Notes under the pieces: model-generated
What the model was told of the DNA's origin: nothing
Databases searched by the model: none
The model's input: only the letters and a program-made list of their open reading frames with translations
Virus record (IMG/VR): IMGVR_UViG_3300031787_000039
Location: 1 to 64,000 of that record
Origin: a virus
Length of the DNA: 64,000 nucleotides
Direction: 5' to 3' (one strand)
Position numbers and translations under genes: made by a program
In this document: piece after piece, positions 48,191-56,931 of the stretch
Numbering within the stretch: position 1 is the stretch's first letter
How the letters are laid out: each line of letters begins with the position of its first letter

Positions 48191-49893
48191 TAGCATTTCC
48201 AGCGACGACGGGCTTTACAAATTGCTTTATCTGGGTCTTTTGAGCAATCAATGTTATGCATGTCTTGCTGACCCTTAGAGCGAGCGCAGAAGGACTTTCT
48301 ACGCTTTGATCTTCCTGGTCCAGGATCTTTCTCAGTTACGGCAGTCTTTAGTTTAGAACCAGGATTCTCACGACGATAAGCATTAACTGCTTTCTGACTC
48401 ATACCATCAGTTTTGTCTGACTTATTTACTTTCTGCCAATCTTCTTCCAGTTCTTCTCTCCAGTTAGAGTATCCTTCTTTTACACAGTTGGGAACCATTT
48501 TCCCACCCTTCTTTTTCATACCAACTTGCTTGTAACCATCCCAGCAAGGATCTTCTTTTGCTTCGGCAAAAGCATCTGTAGAAACACCATCAGCATAAGA
48601 TGATTGACTTGGAGTTGCTCTCTTAAATCTAGGTTTTCTGCTTAGATTAGAGGGGAGTTGATTGTCTCCTACTTTTTTACCTAATGGATATTTTGGATCA
48701 TATGCACTTTGCTCACTAACAAGAGGTTCTGGTTTAATCAGATCAATTGTTTCAATTTCAAGTGCCTTGAAGTCATCTCTCCAGTTGGAAAACTCATATC
48801 CCTCTTTTTTAGTTCCCCAGTTATCAGCACCAACTTTACGGCACTTAACTAATGCACCAGATGCATATGCACTTGGCCAAACGTCATATCTTGCCTTTAC
48901 TTTCTTATAGCAAGCATCTTTTTTCTCATCAATCAATTGACCCTTAACTTCTGTCTCTTGTCTGAGTAACTTTAATGCTTCACGAGTAGCATCGTTGTGT
49001 CGTTGCATACCATATGAAGCATGACCAATACCAGTTCCAGGCTGAATTTTTTCACCTTTCTTAGCAGCTTCTACACCAGATTTCGAAGCCTGTTGTGCTC
49101 TACGAATTGCAGCAAGTCCAAGAGCACCAGCACCAAGAGCAAGACCACCAGCAACTAAAGGAGCAAGTTCATCAAGTTGCTCACCTTTTGGTTCAAAGTG
49201 TTGTGCTAGTTTTAGTTTACTATCACTAGGAAGTTCTAAAACATCTTCAGGTCTACCACCAACTCCACCAGCAAGTTTTTTATTATCTCTAAACATTCTC
49301 CTAAGTGCATCAGCTCCACTTTCTCCGGGAAGAAGTTTAACTTGTTCTCTCACTATCTTTGCTTTACCCTTTCTATTTGGGTTTGGATCTTCTTTACGCT
49401 TCTTCTTTGCTCTCTTCTCTCTTTCATCCTTACTCATTGCTGCACGATCATCAGCATCGCGGCAGAATGGTTTGGTTTTTTGTCCTGGTTGTTTGGCACA
49501 AGGTTTTCCATCATACTTACCACCTGCCTGAACCCATCCACCACCAGAAAACCAGTCACGGAGTGAGTAGTCTTTATCTTTAGCGGACTTGCCATCACGC
49601 TTACCTTCTTCCATATAAGAAGCAGCAGCATCTGTGTTGTGCTCCGTATCAGTCAACTTTGCTTGAACCCAAGCAGGAAGGTTATCTGCGTCAGTTTTCT
49701 TTGCAAGAACTCTTGCTACTTTTTGTAGATTATCAATAGACTTTTTGACCTGAGTCTTAGCCATTGAGACTTCATGGTCTTTTTCTTTTGCTTCATTCAT
49801 TTTCTTTTTACGTCCCTGACAATGAGCACGCTGAGAAAACCCTTTTGGGTTGTCGCAATCAATCGATTTTTTATATTTCTCAGACCAACCCAT
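48190..49893 (-). CDS. Modular Cys-containing virion-associated protein (567 aa)
   Basis: The product is a string of short basic modules. Residues about 1-35 (MGWSEKYKKSIDCDNPKGFS, CQGRKKK) form one, and the C-terminal KSFCARSKGQ / NIDCSKDPDKAICKARRRWKC segments form related Cys-rich ones. Residues about 330-365 (KDACYKKVKARYDVWPSAYA, GALVKCRKVG) match a small DUF5872-like module of phage head-region proteins. A hydrophobic Ala/Gly/Leu segment lies near 248-265 (LVAGGLALGAGALGLAAI). A CTAAATA late promoter is 26 bases upstream. Its place in the virion is unknown. Confidence 0.78.
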   Translation of the reverse strand: MGWSEKYKKSIDCDNPKGFSQRAHCQGRKKKMNEAKEKDHEVSMAKTQVKKSIDNLQKVARVLAKKTDADNLPAWVQAKLTDTEHNTDAAASYMEEGKRDGKSAKDKDYSLRDWFSGGGWVQAGGKYDGKPCAKQPGQKTKPFCRDADDRAAMSKDEREKRAKKKRKEDPNPNRKGKAKIVREQVKLLPGESGADALRRMFRDNKKLAGGVGGRPEDVLELPSDSKLKLAQHFEPKGEQLDELAPLVAGGLALGAGALGLAAIRRAQQASKSGVEAAKKGEKIQPGTGIGHASYGMQRHNDATREALKLLRQETEVKGQLIDEKKDACYKKVKARYDVWPSAYASGALVKCRKVGADNWGTKKEGYEFSNWRDDFKALEIETIDLIKPEPLVSEQSAYDPKYPLGKKVGDNQLPSNLSRKPRFKRATPSQSSYADGVSTDAFAEAKEDPCWDGYKQVGMKKKGGKMVPNCVKEGYSNWREELEEDWQKVNKSDKTDGMSQKAVNAYRRENPGSKLKTAVTEKDPGPGRSKRRKSFCARSKGQQDMHNIDCSKDPDKAICKARRRWKC

Positions 49894-49907
49894 TTTCAGG
49901 TTATAAA

Positions 49908-50330
49908 CTATTCCTTATTATTTAGAAAACCTTGCTTGAGTAGTTTTTGAAGTTCTGATGTTGATCCAACAAAAACTGCATTGTTAGTTACTGTATTTGG
50001 ACCCTTATTGTTACCAACATCTTCTTCAACATCTTTAAGTTTTTTCTGAAGATCTATTAGTTTATCAGTTGTATCCGCAACACTTTTAATTAACTGACCC
50101 GCAACTTCATATGCTCTTGGACTCCCCCCTTCACCGGCAAGTTCCATGATTCCATTGATTGCTTCTTGTCCCTTTTCTATAAGTGAATATAGATTTGCTC
50201 TCGTATATTCATAATCTTTTTTAATATCAGTTTTCTGTTCGGGTTTTTGAATACTTTTGGGAGTATCATCAACCTCAACAATACTACTCTCAACATTTAG
50301 AGCATCGTCAATAGAATCAAATTCAGACAT
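49908..50330 (-). CDS. 16: Terminase small subunit, T4 gp16-like
   Basis: gp16 recognises phage DNA and stimulates the gp17 motor. The product has 140 residues (T4: 164). The core DYEYTRANLYSLIEKGQEAI, SPRAYEVAGQLIKSVADTTD and LIDLQKKLKDVEED forms the paired helices of the central domain. The C-terminal VFVGSTSELQKLLKQG is the gp17-contact motif. The gene order 13-14-15-16-(inserts)-17 matches T4. Confidence 0.95.
   Translation of the reverse strand: MSEFDSIDDALNVESSIVEVDDTPKSIQKPEQKTDIKKDYEYTRANLYSLIEKGQEAINGIMELAGEGGSPRAYEVAGQLIKSVADTTDKLIDLQKKLKDVEEDVGNNKGPNTVTNNAVFVGSTSELQKLLKQGFLNNKE
49919..49925 (-). promoter_or_regulatory. T4-type late promoter (CTAAATA) in the end of gene 16
   Basis: CTAAATAATAAGG on the minus strand, 26 bases upstream of the ATG at 49893. 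Confidence 0.7.
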
Positions 50331-50336
50331 AAGTTA

Positions 50337-51137
50337 TTAAATATCAGTTTGTTGTGTTGGACTGTAAGACTTAGAATCTCCAAAATATTCCCAAGTTTCT
50401 GTGAATCCAAAGTCGTCGCCAGGATCTGCGTTTATTGGATCTGGAACTGCTGTATATCTAACTTCTCTCTTCGCAGTTTGTGTATTTGTATCTGAGTACA
50501 TATCAACAATAACCTTACGAATGAGACCTTCTGGATTATCAGCAACAGGACCGAATAGATAAGTTTTAGCGGTAAACTGTAAAGTATATATTAATGCTCT
50601 TCTTGTGGAGAAGTCTCCTTCATAGTCATCTTGCATTCCAACGCTGTTTAGAACTACTGGAATATCTCTTTTTTCTCCAATTGAGTCTACTAAGTCTATG
50701 GTTAAATTAAACGATGGTTGGAAGTAAGGTAAAATTTGCTCAACAATTTGTAAAGCATCATCATTCAACTTACAAAAAATACTCAGTTCAAATCCAATGT
50801 TATATGGAACAGGCATAAAAACCTTTTTCATTCGATCATTATCATCGACCGCTCTAAAAGTCTGAGTTATACCAGTTTTTCTTGAGGCATCATATTCAAT
50901 AGAAGTCATTTCAAACGACATTCTTGGTAAAGTAATTTGAACTGGTTTGTCCAGGTTTGCTTGCTGCTCAAGTCTTGCTAGAAACTTTTGAGAAGGACCA
51001 TAAGCTAGAGGAACACTTACAACACTATTGATATTTCCACTGCCATCTTTGTGTTTAATATCAATTTGGTTAAATAGAGTTCCAAATGCTATAATAGTTT
51101 TACGAATTATTTCGTGATAGTAATAAGTTCCTAACAT
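50337..51137 (-). CDS. 15: Tail sheath stabiliser/completion protein, T4 gp15-like
   Basis: gp15 caps the tail tube and sheath and joins the tail to the head neck. The product has 266 residues (T4: 272). Conserved segments are MLGTYYYHEIIRKTIIAFGTLFN, VPLAYGPSQKFLARLEQ (present as 'VSVPLAYGPSQKFLAR'), RMSFEMTSIEYDASRK and GEKRDIPVVLNSVGMQDDYEG. It is linked to gene 14 by TAATG and followed by gene 16. Confidence 0.96.
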   Translation of the reverse strand: MLGTYYYHEIIRKTIIAFGTLFNQIDIKHKDGSGNINSVVSVPLAYGPSQKFLARLEQQANLDKPVQITLPRMSFEMTSIEYDASRKTGITQTFRAVDDNDRMKKVFMPVPYNIGFELSIFCKLNDDALQIVEQILPYFQPSFNLTIDLVDSIGEKRDIPVVLNSVGMQDDYEGDFSTRRALIYTLQFTAKTYLFGPVADNPEGLIRKVIVDMYSDTNTQTAKREVRYTAVPDPINADPGDDFGFTETWEYFGDSKSYSPTQQTDI

Positions 51138-52516
51138 TAGTAAGTACCGAATGGATTAGACTGTGAAAAGTCCAAAATGAGATCTGCTGCTGCTTCAATT
51201 TCTTCATTTTGTCTATATTTATCTGTCTCTGTATTCGCCACAGAAACTCTAGTTTCATAAACAGCACCAGATTTTGATCCAGTAATTGTTTCACCCGGAT
51301 AGAACGAACCAGTTACAATACCAACTCTTAGAATATTGGTATCTGTATCCCAGTTTTTAACTCTTGCTGTAGATCCAGATCTCGATCCAGTTACAAGTTC
51401 GTTGAACCAGAATGTTCCAATACCAGTCGTCGCGGCAGCTGCAACTGTTACTGTTGGTGCAGAGAAGAATCCTGCTCCAGCATCTGTAATATAAATTGCA
51501 CTGACAGTTCCAGCAGCACTTACAATAGAAGTTGCAGCTGCTGGTAGATTTGGCGACAGTGATGGTAGTGAGAAAGAAACCGATGGCGCAGTAGAGTAAC
51601 CAGCTCCACCATCGTTAACAACAACATTAACAACACCTTTTCTATCGGTAATGATTCCACAAGTAGCAGCTGCACCAGTTCCACCACCACCAGTAATAGT
51701 GATAGTTGGTGCTACAGTGTACCCAGTACCAGCATGAGTAATAAGAATTTCTTTAATAGAAGTTATACTATTTCTAGTTGTTGTAATAGCAACTGCTTGA
51801 GCGTTGGTTCCTCCGGAAGGTGCCGTTGTAATTGCAACTGTTGGTGTTCCTGTAAATCCAGATCCATCGTTGTTGAGGAAAATTTGTCTTATATAACCAG
51901 TCCCAATACTGGCAGTTGCTGTTGCTCTTGTTCCACTGGAATACATTGATAGATCAATAATGTTTCCAATATCCTCAAGAACTTCATCTATTTCGTCGAT
52001 AGAAGTATCTAGAACTTCATCCTCATATTCGAAGAGTTCACATTGAAGTTCATAAACATAATTTTTTCCCAGTTGATAGAAAGGTTTTTCATGCTCAACA
52101 AACTTTACTTCAAACAATCTCTTTCCAAGTGGGAAGTATACTAAATCACCTTCTCTTGGTCTATCAAAAACAGTAATTTCTGTATCATCTTCACCGTCCA
52201 AAAATGGCGAGATGAAATCCTCAAATCTTTCTTTTGAGATTACTAATGATACTTCATCCCTAACACTAACACCAAACTTGGTCATAATATCTCCAGCACC
52301 ACTATAACCATCATAGTTATTGAGATATGCTTCTAATAAAAAATTATCGTCAAAAACGGATGATTGTATCTCTTCAATGATAGTTTGTTTTCTTACAAAC
52401 TTTCTTGGAATATAAGTTACTTCGATACCATATATTTTGAGTTGTTCATTGATCAACTCTTGTATTAATCTTTGTTCTCCAGAAGAACCTTGTAAGAAAA
52501 AGGGATTAAGTGCCAT
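51137..52516 (-). CDS. 14: Neck protein, T4 gp14-like, with inserted beta repeats
   Basis: gp14 forms the neck that closes the head after packaging. The N-terminal part (EQRLIQELINEQLKIYGIEV, FRKQ-type start) and the C-terminal DLILDFSQSNPFGTY are the conserved gp14 parts. The product has 459 residues against 256 in T4. The extra length is a region at about 195-380 with four G-x-G-[YF]...P-[TS]-[VI] repeats (at 218, 263, 304 and 347). The repeats look like small beta units exposed on the neck and could bind glycans or whiskers; this is inference. Confidence 0.93.
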   Translation of the reverse strand: MALNPFFLQGSSGEQRLIQELINEQLKIYGIEVTYIPRKFVRKQTIIEEIQSSVFDDNFLLEAYLNNYDGYSGAGDIMTKFGVSVRDEVSLVISKERFEDFISPFLDGEDDTEITVFDRPREGDLVYFPLGKRLFEVKFVEHEKPFYQLGKNYVYELQCELFEYEDEVLDTSIDEIDEVLEDIGNIIDLSMYSSGTRATATASIGTGYIRQIFLNNDGSGFTGTPTVAITTAPSGGTNAQAVAITTTRNSITSIKEILITHAGTGYTVAPTITITGGGGTGAAATCGIITDRKGVVNVVVNDGGAGYSTAPSVSFSLPSLSPNLPAAATSIVSAAGTVSAIYITDAGAGFFSAPTVTVAAAATTGIGTFWFNELVTGSRSGSTARVKNWDTDTNILRVGIVTGSFYPGETITGSKSGAVYETRVSVANTETDKYRQNEEIEAAADLILDFSQSNPFGTY

Positions 52517-53373
52517 TATCCAATAAAATCGAGAGGTGGTAGTTCATAATCCATAGACATACGAGATTGAATCTCTGCAAGTTCTCTTTCAGCATCATCA
52601 TATAATTGTCTACCATTAAGTTCAATTCCACCAGGAAGTTTTACACCATTGAACTTGATTAAGTTTTGACCCCACTGGCGTTTAATAAGAGCAGTTAGGT
52701 ATCTCTTTAAGAAACTATCATTATAAACACCAGTATATGAATCTGGATCTAATATTCTATGGCAGTCAATAATAATATAGTCATTTTCACTCATACTCTT
52801 CCAATCAATATCCAGATACAATCTATCTTGTCTCTTATTGTATCTAATTTGTTTATCTGGAGTTAAAAGGAAGTCAATATCCTCCAAATAAGTTTTCGTC
52901 ATTGCATATTGCAATAGTTCAACCGAATTGAAGTAGTAGAGATCATTCAAAAACAGTTGATATTTGATACTAAACATTCCACCAGAAATAGAACTAGTAT
53001 CAAACTTAAAGATTTTTTCAATTCCAATAACAGAATCTGGAACCTGAATGAAATTGGAAGTTTCGTAGTAATTTGAAGTGGTTGTCCCATAACCACTGAT
53101 AGTCGTTGAAGTAGCACTTGTAGTTACGATACCTGCGGTATTTGTGCTTCCAGATTCGTTTGATGCCCTTCCTCTATCTAAGTCTGCTTGAGTGAATCTA
53201 TACTTCAGATACATTCTCTCAACACCATCAAAATGACGCTCTTGAAAATACTGAAGAGCATCATCTACCAGGTCGTCAATTTGATCATCATCAACGTTGA
53301 TCTCCAAAACTGGAGCGCCCAAACGTCTCAAACAATAATCGATAAGTCCTTGGCGTGTTGATGGTTTTGCCAT
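52516..53373 (-). CDS. 13: Neck protein, T4 gp13-like
   Basis: gp13 builds the neck collar with gp14. The product has 285 residues (T4: 309). Conserved parts include LIDYCLRRLGAPVLEINVDD, VDDALQYFQERHFDGVERMY, and near the end FNGVKLPGGIELNGRQLYDDA. A Ser/Thr-rich loop near 75-100 looks like a surface insertion. It overlaps gene 14 by one base and the coiled-coil gene upstream by one. Confidence 0.96.
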   Translation of the reverse strand: MAKPSTRQGLIDYCLRRLGAPVLEINVDDDQIDDLVDDALQYFQERHFDGVERMYLKYRFTQADLDRGRASNESGSTNTAGIVTTSATSTTISGYGTTTSNYYETSNFIQVPDSVIGIEKIFKFDTSSISGGMFSIKYQLFLNDLYYFNSVELLQYAMTKTYLEDIDFLLTPDKQIRYNKRQDRLYLDIDWKSMSENDYIIIDCHRILDPDSYTGVYNDSFLKRYLTALIKRQWGQNLIKFNGVKLPGGIELNGRQLYDDAERELAEIQSRMSMDYELPPLDFIG

Positions 53374-53594
53374 TAGAATTCCTCAGCAGATAAATTATCC
53401 GTCTTTTGTGTGGATTTTTTCTTCGTTTGCAATTTACTCAATTCTTCCTCTTGCTCATTCACTTTCTTTTTGAGAGCATCAATGGTTTGATTAGCAACCA
53501 TAATCTTTGCTTCTAAAGCAACAGTTTGTGAAAATAAATCTGATGCTTTTTGCTGATATACTAAAATCATGCTTCTGTAATCAGTTTCATTCAT
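53373..53594 (-). CDS. Small coiled-coil protein (73 aa)
   Basis: The product is one long helix (MNETDYRSMILVYQQKASDL, AKIMVANQTIDALKKKVNEQ) with heptad spacing and a Lys/Thr tail. It is likely a trimeric or dimeric coiled coil, perhaps a neck or tail accessory. Related short genes occur upstream of gene 13 in cyanophages. Its late promoter lies immediately before a terminator, so the late transcript starts within the stem and should read through into 13-14-15-16. Confidence 0.75.
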   Translation of the reverse strand: MNETDYRSMILVYQQKASDLFSQTVALEAKIMVANQTIDALKKKVNEQEEELSKLQTKKKSTQKTDNLSAEEF

Positions 53595-53603
53595 AATTGA
53601 TAC

Positions 53604-53627
53604 AAAAAAAGGTGGGACTTGCCCACC
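53604..53627 (-). terminator. Terminator after the 818-aa fibre-like gene
   Basis: Minus strand GGTGGG-loop-CCCACC (6-bp stem, 5-base loop) is followed by seven T. Confidence 0.85.
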
Positions 53628-53629
53628 TA

Positions 53630-53637
53630 TATTTATA
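53630..53637 (-). promoter_or_regulatory. T4-type late promoter (TATAAATA) just before a terminator
   Basis: Exact TATAAATA. With T4 spacing the start site is near 53624, inside the first terminator arm, so the new transcript cannot form the hairpin. Confidence 0.75.
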
Positions 53638-53651
53638 ATCGCTAGTTAATT

Positions 53652-56108
53652 TTAGAATGATCCACCATCTATGGTGATATTTTCCAGACTTCTTGTAGAT
53701 CCACTACAGGAGATAACCTGCGACTGACCAGCACAATCATTAACCCACAGAGAGCCAATTTCAAAATCTGCATATGTGATACTACCCATAACACTGGTAG
53801 TTTCAGTAACTTGTGAAGCAACTACGATTCTTCCAGCACTGTCGTCCCAGAACATAGCAGCGGTCTTAGCGGAACCGCTGTAGTAATGTAGAACAATACC
53901 AACGTCAATGTTTGCGTCGGAAGAAGGAGCAACAAGTGAACCACCGCTGTTGACTAGACCAACCTCAATCAGAGAATCTTCAACTTTCAGAGTCTCTGTA
54001 TTGATGATGGACTGAGTTCCAAGAACGGTGAAGTTTCCGTTAACAGTCAGATCATCAGCAACCGTAACTGTTCCACCAGTTGAATCGAGTGTTAGACCAC
54101 CAGATGAGGTAGAAACTGTGTTACCATCAATGGTTACGTTATCAACAGCAGCGGCACCCGTTACGGTAAGTGTAGTACCATTGAAGGTTAAGTTTCCACT
54201 ATCCTCAATAGCGCCTGAAGTACCAGCAAGAACAACACGACCTGAAGTTAGATCTGATACTGTTGCAGACGAAAGAACTGTTTCAGCACCAGAAACATTT
54301 AGACCGCCATTAAAGTCAACAGCACCAGTTACTGTAAGACCAGCACCAACAACAGCATCTTTTGTAACAGCGATGGAATCTGTGACTGATAAATCGCCAG
54401 TTACTGTGAGAGTTGAACCATCAAAGGTTAGGTTTCCACTATCCTGGAGAGCACCTGAAGTACCAGCAAGGACAACACGACCAGAAGTGAGGTCTGATAC
54501 TGTTGCTGAGGATAATACAGTTTCTCCACCTGAAATATTAGCACCACCATTACCATCAATAGCGCCAGTTACTGTAAGACCAGCACCGATAACAACATCA
54601 GTTGCGGAAAGATTTGCGATAGTTGAAACGCCTGTGGAATTTATATTTCCACTTACGTTACCTGTTAAGTCTCCCTGTACTCCACCGCTTGCATAGAAAT
54701 TAGTAGCAGATACCGAGTTATTACTTGCAGTTACACCACTACCAACAGCAAGGACAACTCCATTTGCCATTGATGTGGTTCCAATAGCAAGAGCATAGTT
54801 AAATGCAAATGCATCAGTTTCAAATCCAAGAGTCCCACTCTTGAACCACATTAACTGTTTATAAGTATCTGGAAGTGTGTTAATACCAGATGCAGCAAAT
54901 GATACTAATGGAGATCCCTCAGTAGATGCAATTGCCACTCCAGCATGATTAGCGGTATCCTCATTAGGAGTAATGGAAGTTGTATATCCAAGAATAATAT
55001 CTTTGTTTTCAATAAAAACATCTTGCCCTCTAAGAGCAACAAAGGTTCCTCCAATTGTTACATTTCCACTAACATTAATATCGCCACCAACGTTTAGATT
55101 CCTCTGTATTCCTACACCACCATCAATAATTACAGCACCATTATCATAAGATGTCGATTCGGTAGTTCCCGTGAATGAAACAATTCCAGAAAGTACTGAG
55201 TTTCCATGTGATGCAAAACTTTCATCAACTTCAAATATTCCATTTACGAAAAGATCATCTAAAATATGTAAATTATAAATTGTAGAGAATCCAGCAACAT
55301 TAATTCCATTATTACCAACTACTATTCCATTAAAAGTGGAAAAACCAGTTACATTTAAGTTTTCGCTAAGATTTAAACTTCTTGCGTAAATATCTGCCCA
55401 TCTATTAGATAATGATCCCAGATCATAATATACATCTGTGGTTGGGATAAGATCGGATGCAAATTCTCCGCCAACAATAACATCATCAGATCCAGAATCA
55501 CCAAGATTAATTGTTCCGCCACGGAATGTTACTACACCGACAAACTCCGAATATCCACCAACATGTAGGTTTTGCTTAACCGTTAGGTTTTTAGCAATAC
55601 CCATACCTCCGTCAAGTTGAACGGAACCAGTATTTTCGTCACCTAAAGTATTATCCGTAGTGTTGGTTACAGTTGTAATACCAGAGATATCAGTGGATGC
55701 TTCAATATTCAGATGACCCTGAATCGTGGTAATACCAGTCAGAGCTGAGTTAGCAGAACCAGCACCCCAAGTTAGATTTCCATTTCCATCATTAGTGAGA
55801 ACGGAACTTACAGCACCTTGAGTTCCTGGGAAAGTATATGTTACAATACCAGCAAGAGATGCTGGTGCCGCAAGACTAATATAGTCCGAACCATTTGAAC
55901 TACCTTCAACAAGGTTAACTGCAGAACCAGTACTTTCAGTTTCTACTCTCCAAAATCTGGATGAACCTACAAATTTATTAGTTGCTGTTTCTGAAGTTAA
56001 ACCAACATATAGATCGTATCTATCTGTTGTAAACCCGGGTTCACCTGCCCTCAATCCTGGGAGATTATTAAATAGACCCCTCTTAAACTGTAATACAGGA
56101 GCAGCCAT
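53652..56108 (-). CDS. Tail-fibre-like virion protein with internal repeats (818 aa)
   Basis: The N-terminus LQFKRGLFNNLPGLRAGEPGF with YDLYVGL is the type found at the start of phage fibre or tropism proteins. The body is made of repeated beta units (NLNVTGFSTF, LTVTGAIDGNGG). Two copies of about 80 residues (ETVLSSATVSDLTSGRVVLA in both) repeat at a 240-base period (about 54140-54620). The C-terminal domain (IINTETLKVEDSLIEVGLVN) is a common cyanophage structural end. It probably binds the host surface or forms a virion fibre. A late promoter lies about 24 bases upstream. Confidence 0.85.
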   Translation of the reverse strand: MAAPVLQFKRGLFNNLPGLRAGEPGFTTDRYDLYVGLTSETATNKFVGSSRFWRVETESTGSAVNLVEGSSNGSDYISLAAPASLAGIVTYTFPGTQGAVSSVLTNDGNGNLTWGAGSANSALTGITTIQGHLNIEASTDISGITTVTNTTDNTLGDENTGSVQLDGGMGIAKNLTVKQNLHVGGYSEFVGVVTFRGGTINLGDSGSDDVIVGGEFASDLIPTTDVYYDLGSLSNRWADIYARSLNLSENLNVTGFSTFNGIVVGNNGINVAGFSTIYNLHILDDLFVNGIFEVDESFASHGNSVLSGIVSFTGTTESTSYDNGAVIIDGGVGIQRNLNVGGDINVSGNVTIGGTFVALRGQDVFIENKDIILGYTTSITPNEDTANHAGVAIASTEGSPLVSFAASGINTLPDTYKQLMWFKSGTLGFETDAFAFNYALAIGTTSMANGVVLAVGSGVTASNNSVSATNFYASGGVQGDLTGNVSGNINSTGVSTIANLSATDVVIGAGLTVTGAIDGNGGANISGGETVLSSATVSDLTSGRVVLAGTSGALQDSGNLTFDGSTLTVTGDLSVTDSIAVTKDAVVGAGLTVTGAVDFNGGLNVSGAETVLSSATVSDLTSGRVVLAGTSGAIEDSGNLTFNGTTLTVTGAAAVDNVTIDGNTVSTSSGGLTLDSTGGTVTVADDLTVNGNFTVLGTQSIINTETLKVEDSLIEVGLVNSGGSLVAPSSDANIDVGIVLHYYSGSAKTAAMFWDDSAGRIVVASQVTETTSVMGSITYADFEIGSLWVNDCAGQSQVISCSGSTRSLENITIDGGSF
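54140..54620 (-). repeat. Tandem 240-bp coding repeat in the fibre-like gene
   Basis: The segments near 54209-54292 and 54449-54532 are nearly identical at an offset of 240 bases. They encode the same ...ETVLSSATVSDLTSGRVVLAG... unit. Unit borders are approximate. Confidence 0.75.
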
Positions 56109-56131
56109 TTTTTAACTTTACCTTTTTTATC

Positions 56132-56138
56132 TATTTAT
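56132..56138 (-). promoter_or_regulatory. T4-type late promoter (ATAAATA) for the fibre-like gene
   Basis: GAATAAATAG on the minus strand about 24 bases upstream of the ATG at 56108. Confidence 0.7.
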
Positions 56139-56151
56139 TCCAAAAAATTAT

Positions 56152-56388
56152 TCAAAAATTTCCATAATCAATTACATCATTAGGTACTGCATCAGCAAGA
56201 TCCATTACATATGCTGGAGTAACATGTATATACTTATTAGTTGTTGAATCATACATCAAAATAGAATAATTTGCTTTAGCAGTTATATCAACGTCAGTTA
56301 AATCTGCAACAGATGATGTTGCAGATTTGTTGGAAGCAATAACTCTGATTCCTTGTTTTTGACCGACCCTAACATTGATGTTTGCCAT
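56152..56388 (-). CDS. Small virion protein (78 aa)
   Basis: The product reads MANINVRVGQKQGIRVIASNKS with a later YSILMYDSTTNKYIHVTP segment, a compact beta-rich protein. Short proteins with this start sit next to fibre genes in cyanophages. It is joined by one base (TAATG) to the 112-aa gene upstream. It may be a baseplate or fibre adapter; no direct evidence. Confidence 0.72.
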   Translation of the reverse strand: MANINVRVGQKQGIRVIASNKSATSSVADLTDVDITAKANYSILMYDSTTNKYIHVTPAYVMDLADAVPNDVIDYGNF

Positions 56389-56726
56389 TAGCGAGTAACT
56401 CCTTTACTTACCAATACCATTCCCTCAACGACTCTTGTTATATATGAAAAAGAATCTGTAACAACTACATCATAAACATACCTGCCTTCTTTTAGGTTTG
56501 CTGTTTGTGTTGTAGATAAACCAATTCTAATTTGTCCACCAGCACTACTATAAACACTAGTAGTAAATGTAGTTACACCAGTAGCACCGGGATGTTTTCT
56601 CATTTCAGCTTTAACAGTATATCCACTTAAATTGAGTGCAGAATTAGTTCCAGCATCTTCTAACGTGAAAACTTGACTGAAATCAGTTCCACCATTGATA
56701 ACAATATTACTAACGTAAACAGACAT
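56388..56726 (-). CDS. Small virion/baseplate-like protein (112 aa)
   Basis: The product has an Ig-like beta pattern (SNIVINGGTDFSQVFTLEDA, LNLSGYTVKAEMRKHPGATG, EGRYVYDVVVTDSFSYITRV). The 'F-x-x-x-F...SGYT-x-x-A-x-[ML]-R' layout is common in phage baseplate or fibre adapter proteins. A late promoter lies 23 bases upstream, overlapping the stop of the 59-aa gene. The function is inferred from fold pattern and location. Confidence 0.75.
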   Translation of the reverse strand: MSVYVSNIVINGGTDFSQVFTLEDAGTNSALNLSGYTVKAEMRKHPGATGVTTFTTSVYSSAGGQIRIGLSTTQTANLKEGRYVYDVVVTDSFSYITRVVEGMVLVSKGVTR

Positions 56727-56748
56727 CTTATCAAATGGTCTTTACAAG

Positions 56749-56755
56749 TATTTAT
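56749..56755 (-). promoter_or_regulatory. T4-type late promoter (ATAAATA)
   Basis: CATAAATAC overlaps the TAA stop of the 59-aa gene and lies 23 bases upstream of the ATG at 56726. Confidence 0.7.
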
Positions 56756-56931
56756 GCTAAACCAGAGATAGCAAAGTTCTTGATAACTTCTTGTTGTTTG
56801 AGATAAAGTTTAAAATAAGATTTAGCGAAACTTTTTAACTCATCAACATCCAATTCGTCAATAAGTCTAGAGAACTTTTCATACTCGAACATTTTATTGA
56901 TCGACTCTAGTTCAATTTTGTCTGGATCCAT
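56752..56931 (-). CDS. Small helical protein (59 aa)
   Basis: From the ATG at 56931 it reads MDPDKIELESINKMFEYEKF... and ends NFAISGLA. It is fully helical. An earlier in-frame ATG would deepen the overlap with the next gene; the chosen start leaves 20 bases of overlap and matches the start I expect for related cyanophage proteins. It lies in the tail/baseplate block. Function is unknown. Confidence 0.7.
   Translation of the reverse strand: MDPDKIELESINKMFEYEKFSRLIDELDVDELKSFAKSYFKLYLKQQEVIKNFAISGLA

Noticed and set aside
54028-54696. Plus-strand open frame opposite the fibre-like repeats
   Set aside because: It is rich in Pro/Val/Ser from reading repeated codons backwards and shows no independent coding sign.
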